Shown one piece after another: positions 33,095-45,289 of a stretch of 64,000 nucleotides of DNA; the stretch's first letter is position 1; each line of letters opens with the position of its first letter. The DNA is taken from contig JACATO010001768.1 in assembly GCA_018389105.1 (NCBI GenBank), forward strand, positions 22,901 to 86,900, written 5' to 3'. The notes below the pieces were generated by a model. The model did not search any database, had not been told where the DNA came from, and worked only from the letters and a program-made list of their open reading frames with translations. Source of the stretch: Nautilus pompilius (lineage: Eukaryota > Mollusca > Cephalopoda > Nautilida > Nautilidae). Position numbers and translations under genes: made by a program.

Positions 33095-35350
33095 ATCCGC
33101 ATTTGTTAATGATATCGTGAATTAATGAATTAAAAGTATTTTCACATTTTTCCATAAAAAACCCCTTAAATGTACCTGCAGAATTTTTGACTGACCATTT
33201 TTCTATAAATGGAATTAACAGAATTATCGGTTTCCATTTTATTATTTTTGTGCATTGAACTAACTATTTTTTTTTCTTTAAAATTTTAAAATAAGTTTAA
33301 ATAGCTAAAACTATACGCAGCTGTTGCCTTTCGTTCAGTTTTAAATTGTAAAAATCGAACGTCTATTACATTTTCCAATCGGCAAACTCCGGCCACGTTC
33401 GAGTGTTAAGGGAACCGGACGCACTTAGTAAAAGTGTTTCCGGAACAATTTCACTTTCCGACTTGTAAAGCCAAATCGTCTCGCGAAATAAGTGTTAAAA
33501 TAAGCGGAACTTCGACTTTCGGCTTTGGTTTCTGTTGTTGTTACCATTATTTTATTTTAAAGAAAAAAATACGAAAAAGTAAAGAAACATTGGGCGCTGG
33601 CTCGAGGGTGGTTTTGTTTCGGAAGGCCTAACTGTCCTCGCCGTCGCTAGGTGGCGGCATAACGTTGTGGATTCGGCCGCTTCATTCGGTGACGGATCTA
33701 CGCTGCAATGGCGACTCTGACCAACGGTCGAACTAATGGTGGAAATACTTCGGGGGAGAGAGAGAGAGAGAGGGGGGGGTGGAGAAAGGAAAAGAATGTG
33801 GAAAACGGCCGTACAATACATAACCCACGAGTTCCCGGTCTACGTCACAATACGAACAAGTTCGAAAATCAGTTTCCGGAGGAAATGGCGTGGGCAACGT
33901 CATCAGCGCCGTCTGTCGGTCGTTCTGTTTTCTCGTCTCGCCACCCTCCCGAGGGAGGGCGGGGTCCCAGTTTTTTTAATACCAATCTTTCAGTCCTGTC
34001 CGTTCTCTTTCTCGGTTAACATACTAACCCCCCCCCCCGGGCTCCTCACCAGCCGGAGCCTGCGAAAAAAACCGATCGAATCCCCGAAATTAAATCTCCA
34101 ACCCCCCCCAACAACCAACCCCTGATATTTAGGGAAAATAAGATTTTAGAATCTCGTTATCTATCAAAGGGGCTTCTGAAGCGCTCGTCGATTGCCGCTC
34201 CTTTACGGCCGAATGAGCTAAACGCCAGTTGCATCTCTTGAGTTCCGCCGCGATGGAATCCGGGTTCCCGGAATGACCTTGACCCGAACCCGAACCCCCC
34301 ACCACCCTCTCACCCTCCCGGGGGAGGTCAAATTAAGTTGCTCGCATCGCCATCCACTCTCGGGCCTTCCCGTCCGGCCGGACAGAGACTCCACCAGAAC
34401 TATCCTGAACATCCGTGATTAATCAGGCAAACAGCAATAAAGATTCGGAATCCCTCGATTCCATCCGACGAGGGTTACGGCCTTCTCAATAAGACTGGAA
34501 ACTCCATAGATGGCCGCCACCCGCTGGGATTTAGGACATTAAGGCGATCTTAAGAGAATACCACCATCTCTTCTCTCTCTCTTCTTTTAACCCCGACGTT
34601 CAGCTACGGGCGGCTGTTGTTAATAATCTTCCTCCGCGGAGAAGTTAATCAGGAAATCGTTCTTACATCAGCCGTGTCGCTGCATCCTCCAGGATACTTT
34701 AAGCACCGTCCGAGCCGTCTGAAAGTATTGATACATCGTCCGAGAGAATTCCAACACTAGATCGGTTTTACGAGCCTTCCCTTCCTCCCACCCAGCGCCA
34801 GACGGATTGGATCTTAAACGTTCCCTGACATGCTAAACGCAATTAAACATTTCGAGAATTAGAAGGAACACGGATAAAGAAAAACAGGTGCCCGTTCGAC
34901 CGTTAAAAAGACAATCGACGGCCGAAGATGTCAGCCACTTCTAATCATAGACTCATTTTTTTTTTTTTGTTTTGGTCATCCGTAAAGCGAAGTTTCCCCG
35001 ATAGATTTCTTTTCAAAGAAGAATTTCTTCCGGTAAAGCAACGAAACAAGGAGTTTTAGTGTCTCGTCTAAAAATGCCGCTAATTCTACAGTCTTCGGAG
35101 AAAGTTGCGCCCCAAGTGGTCGCCGCAGGGATAGCGTCGAGGGTCGGTGACGTCACGGCTATCTCTGGTGGGTGGGGGAGATTATCTGGAACTCGGCACG
35201 AAACCCGTCGGAATGACGGCGAAAGGGGGAAAAAATACGGGCGAAACTAGCGGAAGAGACGGAGAGAGAAGATGCGAGAATACACACAAAAAAGATACGT
35301 AGTACGGATAGGCAGCTGGGAATCCTAGCAGAATAAAATTGCAGCAGAGA
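33095..35350. other. Unassigned stretch, CpG-containing single-copy DNA
   Basis: 33600-34450 has frequent CpG and ordinary complexity apart from a GAGA/G run at 33757-33779 and a C10 run at 34028-34038. An ATG at 33708 (TGCAATGGCGACTC) opens 103 codons but includes the GAGA run. TCGCTAGGTGGCGG at 33644-33657 is CTCF-like with two mismatches. 34450-35150 includes isolated TGACGTCA at 35148-35155. No gene recognised. Confidence 0.35.
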
Positions 35351-35355
35351 GAAGC

Positions 35356-35357
<2 letters not shown>

Positions 35358-35435
<78 letters not shown>

Positions 35436-35468
35436 GTTGTTATTATTGTTGTTATTATTATTATTATC
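35358..35468. repeat. (TTA)n long microsatellite
   Basis: About 110 bp of TTA/ATT with a few GTT substitutions near its 3' end. Confidence 0.95.
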
Positions 35469-35474
35469 ATCTCG

Positions 35475-36455
35475 CCTTTTTTTACATACATATTTATTAA
35501 ATCATTTAATAAAAGTGGATTAGGAGACTATTTCGGTTGTAGCTCGAATTATCTAAGATATACATTTCACAGATCTACGAGAACCAGCTAAACCCCCCCC
35601 TCATCTTAATCTGTCCGCTTAGCCAAGAGAGATTATGACGGCCTTAAGCTGGTTAAATCGGTAGGTAACCGGCTGTTCAAATTACTCGAGTTTACGATTC
35701 CTCCCCCCACTCTAGACTTTGCTTGCGGTTCGAATCGAAAGCAGCCAGTCTCTTGTTTTCGTTCATGTTTAACGAGACACTGGATCATAAATATACAACT
35801 ATATCTATCTTGACATCATATTACACCACCTAGTAAATTTTGTGAAACAAGAAATTCCTCGGGCCTCTGCATTTCTGGCTCAGGCAGAGAAATATATAAT
35901 ATATATAGCTCTCTTTTTTCTATCCTCGCGTTGGGATCGAATCTTTGCGGACTTCGTTCTTTGTTCGGCGATTGAAAGCTTGAATTAGAAGTATTAACTT
36001 GCATGTTTATGCCTCAAAAGTGAAGTAAACAAAATCTTTTGTCTGCTGAAAGCAGCTTCTTCCTAAACATTGTCTTTCTCTTCCGTATAGCTCAAGTCAG
36101 TAGCCACGAAAGGGCACGAAGCTGTTATGATCTGACCAAAAGCTCCTCTTCACTGGCTAGCGATCTATTAGAAATTCTTTTACTAAAATATAAAGCACGC
36201 ACACACGAAAGAGATAATTTCTGACATCTACCCGCGTTCGGATGGAATTTCATTTAATTTGTAATTATTACTACAGGAATTATAATTTGTACTTATCTAT
36301 AACATTCTATATTTATAGATTATTTTATATTTGCTTTCTATACCAGGCAATCTGTACAACAGTCAGTTATTATTATTATTATTATTATTAAAATTTTAAA
36401 ATCTGTCCTTGTAAATATAACAGACTCCACCAGTGTCCAAACAGTGAAAATATTT
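35475..36455. other. Unassigned AT-rich stretch
   Basis: Includes AGCTGGTTAAATCGGTAGG and, about 40 bp on, GTTTACGATTCC (35650-35705), weakly reminiscent of tRNA A and B boxes. (TTA)n at 36368-36390. No gene recognised. Confidence 0.35.
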
Positions 36456-36457
36456 AG

Positions 36458-36474
36458 TGAGAGAGATGGAGAGA

Positions 36475-36528
<54 letters not shown>

Positions 36529-36530
36529 TG
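36458..36530. repeat. (GA)n with GATGGAGAGAGATGA start
   Basis: Mostly pure GA with a few GAGATG units. Confidence 0.93.
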
Positions 36531-36534
36531 ATAG

Positions 36535-37720
36535 CGGTTCATAGGCTGTTATTAGCGTTAAAAAAAGAGGGAAATAAAAGAAACGGAAAAAGAAGAAAAG
36601 AGGGGGGGAGGAACAGTCAATCGCCCGCGTGTTTCTCATAAAGCTGCTAATACAGAACAGTAGGATCGCGCTCTGATTGTAGGCAAAAACGCGATTCATC
36701 TGAAAGTTTATTCTAAAATTATCCGCGATGGTATTTCGCCTTCCGGATACTTATCTCCATAGAACCACAAGTATTCTATCTTGTCTCTCTCTTCCTTCTT
36801 TTTTTTTTTTTTTGCCGATCTAAGATCTTTCTTTTTTTTTTCTTTCTAAATCCCAAGCCAGAGACACCGAAGAAGAAGAAGAAAAAGAAGAAGAAGAAGA
36901 AGACGAAACTGGTCGGCCTCTTGTTGTTCTCGAGATTTTCTTTGGCATTTGGCGAAAATATGGGGGAAAAAAAATTTTTTTTTCCACGCATAAATAAAAA
37001 TAGACAAATAAACAAAGAAATAAAAATGTGTAACCACGGTAACAATCGGCTTTGATGCAAAATAGGAGAAAATCGCTTGGGGGGCGAAAGTGTTGCTTGC
37101 TCCTGCATCCTTAGGTCGGCGGAAACAAGAAAAGTCTGTCAAATTGTAAATTTTTAAAAAAGAGACACCGTGTGTAATTAGAATTCGAGCTTACAAATTA
37201 TTCTAGTTATCCGTACATTATCGTAGAACTATGAAATAATAATAATAATAATATTTTGGTAGGTTTTCGTATCATTAATTTTTAACCACCATTTTTCTAC
37301 ATCGGAAATGCTGTTTCATCCTAAGGTTTTTGTTTTGTTTTTTTTTCTTAAAATCTATGTAGGGTCTCTCATCCTGTACCGTGACTTGTACCAAAGATAA
37401 GGCGAAAATAATACTTATGATTACTTGTTGGTTGGTTTGGCTAGTTTGTTTATCCGTTAATCCGATGATTCACCCCCCCTCTCTGTTATCTATCTATCTA
37501 TCTTCACGAAAGGCCTCTCGGATACGCGACATGCGGCGTTCGCGCATGCTCACGGAACGATTTTCCACGCGAGGACTCTTCCTCTCAAAATGGCTGATAT
37601 CTAGTCGTGACCCCTGGCCTTAACATGAGTGACGTGCGGACCACGACAGCGGCGAGAAGATCCGCGGCGTCAGCAGCGCCCCCGCCCCCCAGTGGCAAAG
37701 CTGATCAGACGGGAGAAAAG
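36535..37720. other. Unassigned stretch with homopolymer and GAA runs
   Basis: T runs at 36798-36813 and 36830-36842, (GAA)n at 36867-36903, A/T runs at 36965-36983. CpG-rich from 37500. No gene recognised. Confidence 0.4.
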
Positions 37721-37722
37721 CA

Positions 37723-37736
37723 GAGCCACCTAGTGG
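37723..37736 (-). promoter_or_regulatory. CTCF-like site (one mismatch)
   Basis: The minus strand reads CCACTAGGTGGCTC, one mismatch to CCASYAGRKGGCRS. It sits in a CpG-rich segment. Confidence 0.35.
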
Positions 37737-37739
37737 TGT

Positions 37740-37867
37740 TTAAGGAGAGGTGTCCGTATTACACCGACACCGTCTGGCTACGGTAAGAGAGTACACGTCA
37801 CGCGTGTGGCCATCGAAGCCCGAATCTGCTTCGTACAAGTAACCTAATCTACCTGCCGTAATAATTA

Positions 37868-37898
<31 letters not shown>

Positions 37899-39945
37899 AA
37901 TAATTTTTTCCGCGATAAAGCGGCTAAAAACAGGCTGGCGCCATCTTGTCCAAGCGAAGAGTGGCGCCCTGACTTACTACGGCGGGCGCCTGGGAGCAGT
38001 TTTGGTCAGCGGTCCGTCCTACCAGAACTGCCACAGCCGCGCCCCCTCCCGGCGAGAGCTCGTACTACTGCACGCGCACGCACCGTTCGGCAGCTGGTCG
38101 GTATGGCGACTGCGCGGGGGCCCTACGTGCCCCAGTCCGGGAGTCCCTGGAATAATACGCATACGTATTTATTTCTGTCGATGTGTGTATATTTGTCGAA
38201 GTTGTCTGAAGACGGTTTCATGGACCTCGGACAGAAACGTTAACCAGTGCTGGCTACAGCATCGATGTCATCCCTGTACGCCAGCATCATCCTTTCCGGA
38301 GATGTATTCCACTCTACTGTTCTAGCCTCTCTTCTTCATCATCTCCTCCATCTTCTTCTTATTATTATAGACTGTACGTTTTATTCTCTCTTTGGTTTGT
38401 CGTGTATCAGACATCACTACTTCAGGACGCAATACAATCTATTTCTTCTTCTTTCCCGCAGTTTCGCAAGTTAAAACAACAGCCGGACATTAAAAACGGG
38501 AGCCACACGTCCCTGCTTTGTCCCCCCCCCCCTGTTTTCGACAACAGCGCGAGATCGACGCCTGCTGGCGGAGAGAAGAAGACTGACACGTGTCTGGTTT
38601 GTGCCGACGGTGGTGGTGGTGTGCGCGCGACTGAAATACATCCCCACTGTCCTTCTGGTTCCTCACACTTTTACCCCGGCGAGAGGAACCTTAAAATCAT
38701 CTTTTATCAAATAACAAAGTCTCCCCCCCTGGGGGGGGGGGTTGGGTGTATGTGACAGAGTATATAACCTTCGGGCGTGGTTGTTGGAAGGAGGAGAAGC
38801 CTTCCTCGAGTTCTGGATCCAGTGCCTACTGGATCTACAGTAACGGAGAAGGATCCCTCCAGAGAAAATCTTTGGAAGCGCCTTCCTTTCTCTCCCCCCC
38901 CAACAACAACCACAACCGTTCCCGGCCGATCATCCGAGAGCTGAGCGCTCCGATTATCGATTTGTTGACGGCCAATCCAAGCCGGACCCGCCCCACTGAA
39001 GAAGACCCTGATTTTCAAACTGTACGCAAATTTGAACAACGGCCCGAACAAAGAGATCCTCTTCTCGGCGCCACGAAACAATTCGAGCGAGACACCAGCT
39101 AATTAATTAACGCCGTTAATGAATTCGCCCAACCCTATAGCTGTTCCTTCTCTCTCTCCCCCGTCCCAGCAAAATACCACGAGTTTGAATCCGGAAGCTG
39201 AACAATTTTAAATCTCATAACGAGTAAATTTCATATGTATAATTCAATGTTACCAGTGGCTAAGGATAGGGGACAGGGTTGAAAAATGAAATTAGCAACA
39301 TTGCTTTTAAAGCCAATAGAAAGCCGACAGGGAGTCTGAACCGGACACTAGATGTCGCTCCATGAGCGGATATCGGGAGAAGTCAATCTAAGGCCCACGA
39401 GTCATCTCAACGGACAGTATGACGTCATAGATACCAAAGCGAGGTTTTATTGCTCAGATTAAGTAGCTGACTCAACAAATATCAATCAACCACTACGATT
39501 AAAACTAATCGATGAGATGCTTAAAACTTTTAGTTATGGCAGGACCCGGCGGGCGGGGGGGCCATAGACGTATGAAGAGAGGGAACAAAAGCGAGTTAAG
39601 ATATTCGTCGTCGTTCATTTTATATTTCTATTTATTTATCGGAAACATTAAAGAAAAAACGGTTCCTTGTTATCTCCCCTCCCACCTATTGACCATCACC
39701 CCCCCCCCCCAAAAAAAAAAATCGCAAATCGTCGTCACGCAGCGAAACCGCTACAGCTAGAGAGTAAGCGAGCGGCCCTCCTGTGGTGAGGGTACGCGAG
39801 TGTCGTGCCTGGCCGCCAGGGAGCGTTGCGCGAAAGACCAGAGGTTGAGACTTCGACAGGCTGCGCTGACGTTGGTTGGCCTGTCCTTTCCGTCTCCTCC
39901 ATTCATCCTTATTACTGTATAAACTCTAACTAGTTTTTTCAGACG
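37740..39945. other. Unassigned stretch, partly CpG-rich
   Basis: (AAT)n at 37871-37904, then CpG-rich 37920-38140. 38190-38240 reads AGTTGTCTGAAGACGG then ACCTCGGACAGAAACGTTAA, a style often seen near the 3' ends of retroelements, but no coding part is present. A 118-codon plus frame at 38746-39102 has ordinary composition but no domain I know. Isolated TGACGTCA at 39420-39427. C and A runs at 39701-39721. Confidence 0.35.
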
Positions 39946-39949
39946 CCTT

Positions 39950-40101
39950 GAGAGAGAGAGAGAGAGAGAGGAGGAAAAAATGCTAAAAATCTAATTAACT
40001 AACGAAAAAAAAATATAATTAAAAAATAAAATAATAATAAAATAATATAATAATAATAATAATAATAATATAAGAATAATATAATAATAATAATAATAAG
40101 C
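39950..40101. repeat. (GA)n then (AAT)n cluster
   Basis: GAGA at 39951-39971, then AT-rich spacer and AAT/ATAAT repeats at 40020-40099. Confidence 0.9.
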
Positions 40102-40104
40102 CAC

Positions 40105-41125
40105 GCATCTCCATTTCCACGTAGACAAACTGGTCTTTTGCTCCCCCTTTTTTTAATTAAAAAAAATTTATTTAACAGAAAATTTTGCAAAATCTTCAAA
40201 TAAATTCGTAACACACCCCACTGAATCTAAAACAGCCGAGCGATTTAGATGTGGTTTAAAATCTCCGAAGAAAAGTTAAATGATGATAAACTGAATAATT
40301 AGAATAACCTCGCGCTCAAAACTTTTAAAACGAATTAAATATTAAAATTCTAAATAAGTTTTAAAAATTCGGTTTTATAAATTTAAATATTTCAAAGGAT
40401 TATTTTGAATTAAAAGAAAGAAAGGAAAAAAAAAAGAAAAAAAACAACAAAACAACGTTTTATGCGAATTCTAGAATTGTAAAATGTGTAGGATCTCTAA
40501 AATCAAAACGGATTACATGGCGTCCATATTTATGACTTTAGCCCTCAAGAAACTCTCGCCAATCTGAATTTCTTTACGAGAAGTTCTTAGATAAATTGAA
40601 TATTAAAAAACAAACAATGTAAATACACTAAAAGATAACATCTCTATACCGGAACATGGGTCGCCTGTTCTTGTGTTAAATATTTATTAATCCAAATAAC
40701 GAGGAAAGGAAATAAATGGTGTCATTTTTCTTAGGCTGAATACTGATTAAGTTAACTTACTGATCATTTATTTAGTCTGACAGCCATTTGTCTGGCATAT
40801 TTACCCACCTATATGTAAATCCATCTGTCTATGTATTTACATATCAATCATATATATAGTAAGTTGTCACAAATAAAATATATTCATATTTTTTCTTAAA
40901 AAAACATTTTTAAATGAAAAAATATTTTACAATGAATTACTTATTACATGTTTATCTGTTGATTTAGCGCTTGCTTTTCTTTATTTCCGTGAACCAGTAA
41001 TCGATTTCATATTTTGAATTTTGCTAGCAGTTTAGATATTAGCCATTTGTAGTTCGATATGGTAGAAGTTTGTTAAGCGAGGTAGAAAACGTGGTTGTGG
41101 TGACTGCGTAACAGGTTCTGGAATA
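40105..41125. other. Unassigned strongly AT-rich stretch
   Basis: Very AT-rich with almost no open frames. Nothing recognised. Confidence 0.5.
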
Positions 41126-41129
41126 ATGT

Positions 41130-41602
41130 GAGAAATTCTCCCCTCTCCCTCTCTTCTCTCCCTATCCGATCTCTCATCACACCTCTCTCGCCCTCTTCTC
41201 TCATCTTCTCACCTATCTCTTCAGCTTTCTCTCTCTCTCTCTCTCTCCTCTTTCTATCTGTTCATCCATCTCTCTCTATCTCTCTCTTTCTTCTGCATCT
41301 CTCTCCTCTCTTGTCTTTCATCTGTTCATCCCACCTCTCTCTCTATCCTCTCCATCTTTCTATCTGTTCATCTCTCCTCTCTCTCCATCTTTCTAGGTTC
41401 ATCTCCTCTTCCCTCTCTCCGTCTTTTCTATCTGGTCTCCCACCTCTCTCGCCATCTTTCTATCTGTTCATCTCTCTCTCCTCTCTACTCTCCTCTCTCT
41501 CTCTCTCTCCTCCATCTTTCTATCTGTTCATCCCACCTCTCTCATCAGCTCTCTTTCTCTGTCTATCTGTTCATCTCTCTCTCTCTCTCTCCATCCATCT
41601 TT
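41130..41602. repeat. CT-rich minisatellite, CATCTTTCTATCTGTTCATC family
   Basis: About ten degenerate units of 35-60 bp with core CATCTTTCTATCTGTTCATC followed by CT-rich filler. Related to the 30.58 kb array but more diverged. The 176-codon frame is a repeat translation. Confidence 0.93.
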
Positions 41603-41609
41603 CGCAAAA

Positions 41610-42105
41610 GATTTTCAGCTATAATTGTGAAATGTTCCTTCTTAATTTAAGTTCTTAAATGAATAAATGAGAGCAAAGTTAAAATCGCCTACTGCTACCA
41701 TAATTCCATAATTCCATGATGCTGCTACTTTTACATAAGAAGTAGAAGAAGCAAACACCCCTCGGTGACTGGTATCTACGAAGCTGGAAGAAGCGACAAT
41801 TTGAGGTTTCATCGAAGACGATGGAAGTCAGAGGCAAGTCTGTAAAAAAAAAAAAATATTAATTAAGTTGAGTTGGTCTGGATCTATAGAAAATATAAAT
41901 GAGCGGCTAAACAAGATACTAACAAATGAGTTAACGAATCTGGGAAAGTTAACTCCGACTGAACGCGCTCTCTCTCTTAATGGAAATTTCAAAAAAACGA
42001 AACTACAAAAGTTCTAAGAGTTTTATTTTGTACAAATGAGTTTCAAAAATTTACTACTTCTTGCTTTCCTTGATTTTTCCACTAATATATTAATGGATTT
42101 GCTAT
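41610..42105. other. Unassigned stretch
   Basis: AT-rich DNA, A run at 41844-41856. Nothing recognised. Confidence 0.4.
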
Positions 42106-42107
42106 CA

Positions 42108-42108
42108 A

Positions 42109-42146
<38 letters not shown>

Positions 42147-42149
42147 ATA

Positions 42150-42207
<58 letters not shown>
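42108..42207. repeat. (ACT)n then (AAT)n compound microsatellite
   Basis: About ten ACT units followed by about 60 bp of AAT and then GATGATGATGAAG. Confidence 0.95.
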
Positions 42208-42208
<1 letters not shown>

Positions 42209-42411
42209 GTGATGATGATGAAGAAGATGGTGTTGCTTTTTAACGACTATCAAATTTTAATATTTTATATTTTGCTGATTATGACTGGTCTCGTTCTTTT
42301 ACTTAGGATTTTCCCTCGTTCGTTGTATTCTCCATGAAACACCCGTTCTGACTGATTTATCCACAGATTAAATTAGTTTATGTATTCCTGTAAATTCTGT
42401 CCTCATCATGT

Positions 42412-42416
<5 letters not shown>

Positions 42417-42462
<46 letters not shown>

Positions 42463-42568
42463 GAGAATGAAGAGAGGGAGAGAGAACAGAAAGATGGAGA
42501 GAGGGAGAAGAGAGAGAGCAGAGAGAGGAAGAAGGGAGAGATACAGGAAGATTTGAGATTGCGAGGAG

Positions 42569-42604
<36 letters not shown>

Positions 42605-42695
42605 ATAGAGAGAGAGATAGATTAAATGGAGAGAGACAGAGAACGGAGATAGGAGAGAGAGCGAGAGGAGAGAGAAGGAGAGAGAGAGATAGAGA
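42417..42695. repeat. GA-rich array
   Basis: Pure (GA)n, then degenerate GAGAGGGAGAGAGAACAGA and GATGGAGAG units. Frames on both strands are repeat translations. Confidence 0.93.
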
Positions 42696-42699
42696 ACAG

Positions 42700-45050
42700 T
42701 AGCAATATTATGCACGGGGGTCATGAATTTTTTTCCATATTTTCGGCTTCAACAGAAATCGCCGAGAGTCCGCCGGATAGAACTCCCTTTACAATCTCTT
42801 ATGCCCACTGATTCTCCAATGGTTTGCACGGTTACAGAAAACGCATAACCGCTTCTATTAACTCTTTGAATACCGCTGTTCCGTTTCTCGTTTTCCCGGC
42901 GCAGACGAACTCGTAGAAGACTGGTCACGTCTGCATTTGTAACAGTTACCGTTTCCTGCCCAGGTCAGGGGTGGGAAGCTTTTCCCGTTTCCACACACCG
43001 CTATTAAATATCCACACATTATCTTCGTAATATTAAATACAAACACAAGTCACCACTGTTGAACAGGTAACTGTGGCTTATCTTACAGGTGGTGTATGAA
43101 TACTTGGAGAAGGTTTCTTCACAGATTCGCCTCTAAATAGCAGTTTTGGATAAGTCAGTGGTGGTAATTCTAACCCCTCTTTTCTTTTAGGTTCGAGAAG
43201 AAAAACGTGTTACTTATTTGCAAATTTTCCAACAACTCTTACTTTCTAATCTATAAAACATCTAATTCTTTAAAAACAGGACTAACTCTCGTCACGACCC
43301 AGTGGTTCTTTCTTTTACCTGACGGGGCTCTCGCAGTTCCGTCGGCGCCCGTTACGCTGCAGCCCTTTGAGGGAACTTTTCTCAAGAATTATAGGATGGG
43401 AGGGGGGTTTCTGTGATACACAGATATTTTAAAAAGACAAAGACGGGCGGCACTTTAATGATATCGCCTACCATAGCGCTCTCCTTTCCGTGGAGGATGG
43501 ATTTTGCCATAAAACGGTAGGTACCCGGTCACAGCGCTGATAGAGAGTACCAGTCTGTCACGAATGATTGTCAGGTTGGGATGATGTCGAAAGATTCCCC
43601 GATCTACCGTCTGAGCGTTTAGTTTTATTGGGTTAAGATGACCGGAAAAGAAGAAGAAGAGGACGATTTGTCACCAGTTATTATTAGCTAAACACCGGGT
43701 CGAATCCCTGCCAATTTTTAGGCGAGTCTAAAGTGATCAGATCTAACGACGAGTCGATGCTTTTCGTACCAGAAACTTCTGACTGTCTGCTCCCGAATAC
43801 TTCCAGCCGACTCAGCCTCGTTGTCATGACTTACGTGCGAATTATCTTCGGAGACCCTGTATTTGCGTGTTACATTTTAAAAGTGCCACATTTCTAAAAT
43901 TTTGTCTATTTCACTACAGAGTACTCGAAAGACGACAAGGCGGGGTGCAGTTCAGTCCCTTAATGTAACGCACTTATGCAAAAACAGCGGGTTTAATTTG
44001 AGAAATTAAAAAAAAAAAAAAAAAAATTTTTAAAAACTTTTGGCCACAGCTGTAGCTCTGAGTGGACACGTGCGTGTCAAAAATATAAGAACATCTTTCG
44101 GAAAGGAGAGCCAAACACTTTCTTTTCCCGATACGAATACGTCGGTTTCCAAAGTCTCTCCTTAAGACAGCCTTTCCATCAGAATATATATGACGTCAAT
44201 GTAGGACTCTGCGAATTACTTTTGAACATTTTAGGTGGGGTTGTGGATGTTTCGCCAAATTCTTTCAGATGTTTTGGTAAGACAGGCTGAAAATCAAGGT
44301 GATGAAGGATAATTTTTTCTTCTGAACCAGATCTAATGACAACGCCTCGCTTCCCTTTTCCCACTAAATACCGCACCGGTAAATATCTCCTCCCCCCCAA
44401 AAAAAACCGCCTCTGGCTTATCCCGTCAACAGCCGAAACGTTAGTATGCCATCTGGCACGGGTAACAATACCCTGGGGTAGGGGGAGGCCCATCGTGAGC
44501 CGAGTTTTCCCCCACTTTAAGAAAAGAGCCCACTAGAACTATCCCCAACTCTATCCTACCCCCAGTAACTCGGAACTTAACAGAACCCGAAGAAAACGCG
44601 CGCGGAAGGAGCAAAAAAAAAAAAAAAAGGTAAACATAAAAATGTCGTAGGAAAACCACAACACCGGCTAGACACTACGGAAGACCCGAATCCATTGTGG
44701 AGTCGGACGCCACCATGGCGAGTGAGCACGCTACAACGGCCACACTAAAGTCCCCGCTATGCTGACCAGCCGCCCACAACCTCGTGTCTAAATGCATTCG
44801 TTGCCCGCTAGTTTGGCCATCAAAGCAAAGCTGGGTTGTAATTTATCGTGAGTCAAGAGCCCGGCCCGAGCGAACTTAACAACAGAACAAAGCATTTCCG
44901 TAAAACTTAAAATAGGTTTACTATTAGAAAAAAACAATTTAAAAAAAACAAAAAAACAAAAACGCGGTGGCTTTGTTACATAATAACTACACACATGAGA
45001 AACAGTGAAAAACTTGGGGAAGTAGGGGTTGTGGGGGGGGGGAGAGACCG
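42700..45050. other. Unassigned stretch
   Basis: Mostly mixed-composition DNA. An A run at 44010-44026; isolated TGACGTCA at 44191-44198; a full Kozak context GCCACCATGG at 44709-44718 opens only 16 codons; G run at 45032-45041. The 104-codon minus frame at 44179-44493 lacks recognised motifs. Confidence 0.4.
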
Positions 45051-45054
45051 AGGG

Positions 45055-45285
45055 CTGGTTAGCACCAGTAATTCCTAATTAAACGTTGAGATGAGGCTAT
45101 AACTGACGTCATAAGCTCTGGCCTTTTGACCGAAGAGTTAAGGCGCATGATCTAATTAAACGTAGAGATGAGATTATAACTGATATCATGCGCCTTAACT
45201 CTTCGGTCAAAAGGCCAGAGCTTATGACGTCAGTTATAGCCTCATCTCTACGTTTAATTAGGAATTAACGACCGGACAGCCCCCG
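45055..45285. mobile_element. Foldback/MITE-like element with 83-bp inverted arms
   Basis: Left arm 45069-45151 and right arm 45185-45267 are inverted copies matching at 82 of 83 positions (the difference is GTTGAG against GTAGAG). The 33-nt loop 45152-45184 repeats the arm's own start (CTAATTAAACGTAGAGATGA then GATTATAACTGAT). The right half, 45152-45261, is therefore itself a shorter element with diverged terminal repeats, and the left arm is an inverted duplicate of its other end. Each arm carries CTGACGTCATAAGC with the palindrome TGACGTCA. Outer flanks GGCTGGTTAGCACC and the complement of GACCGGACAGCC are loosely inverted, so the true ends may lie further out. Diverged relatives are at 24.7 and 28.1 kb. 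No transposase inside. Confidence 0.85.
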
Positions 45286-45289
45286 CTGG

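Noticed and set aside
35645..35745. Possible tRNA/SINE head (AGCTGGTTAAATCGGTAGG with GTTTACGATTCC, and GGTTCGAATCG further on)
   Set aside because: Spacing is plausible for the first B-box-like word, but no acceptor stem pairs and no SINE body follows.
44709..44760. Perfect Kozak start GCCACCATGG
   Set aside because: Opens only 16 codons before TGA with no splice donor in frame; likely chance.
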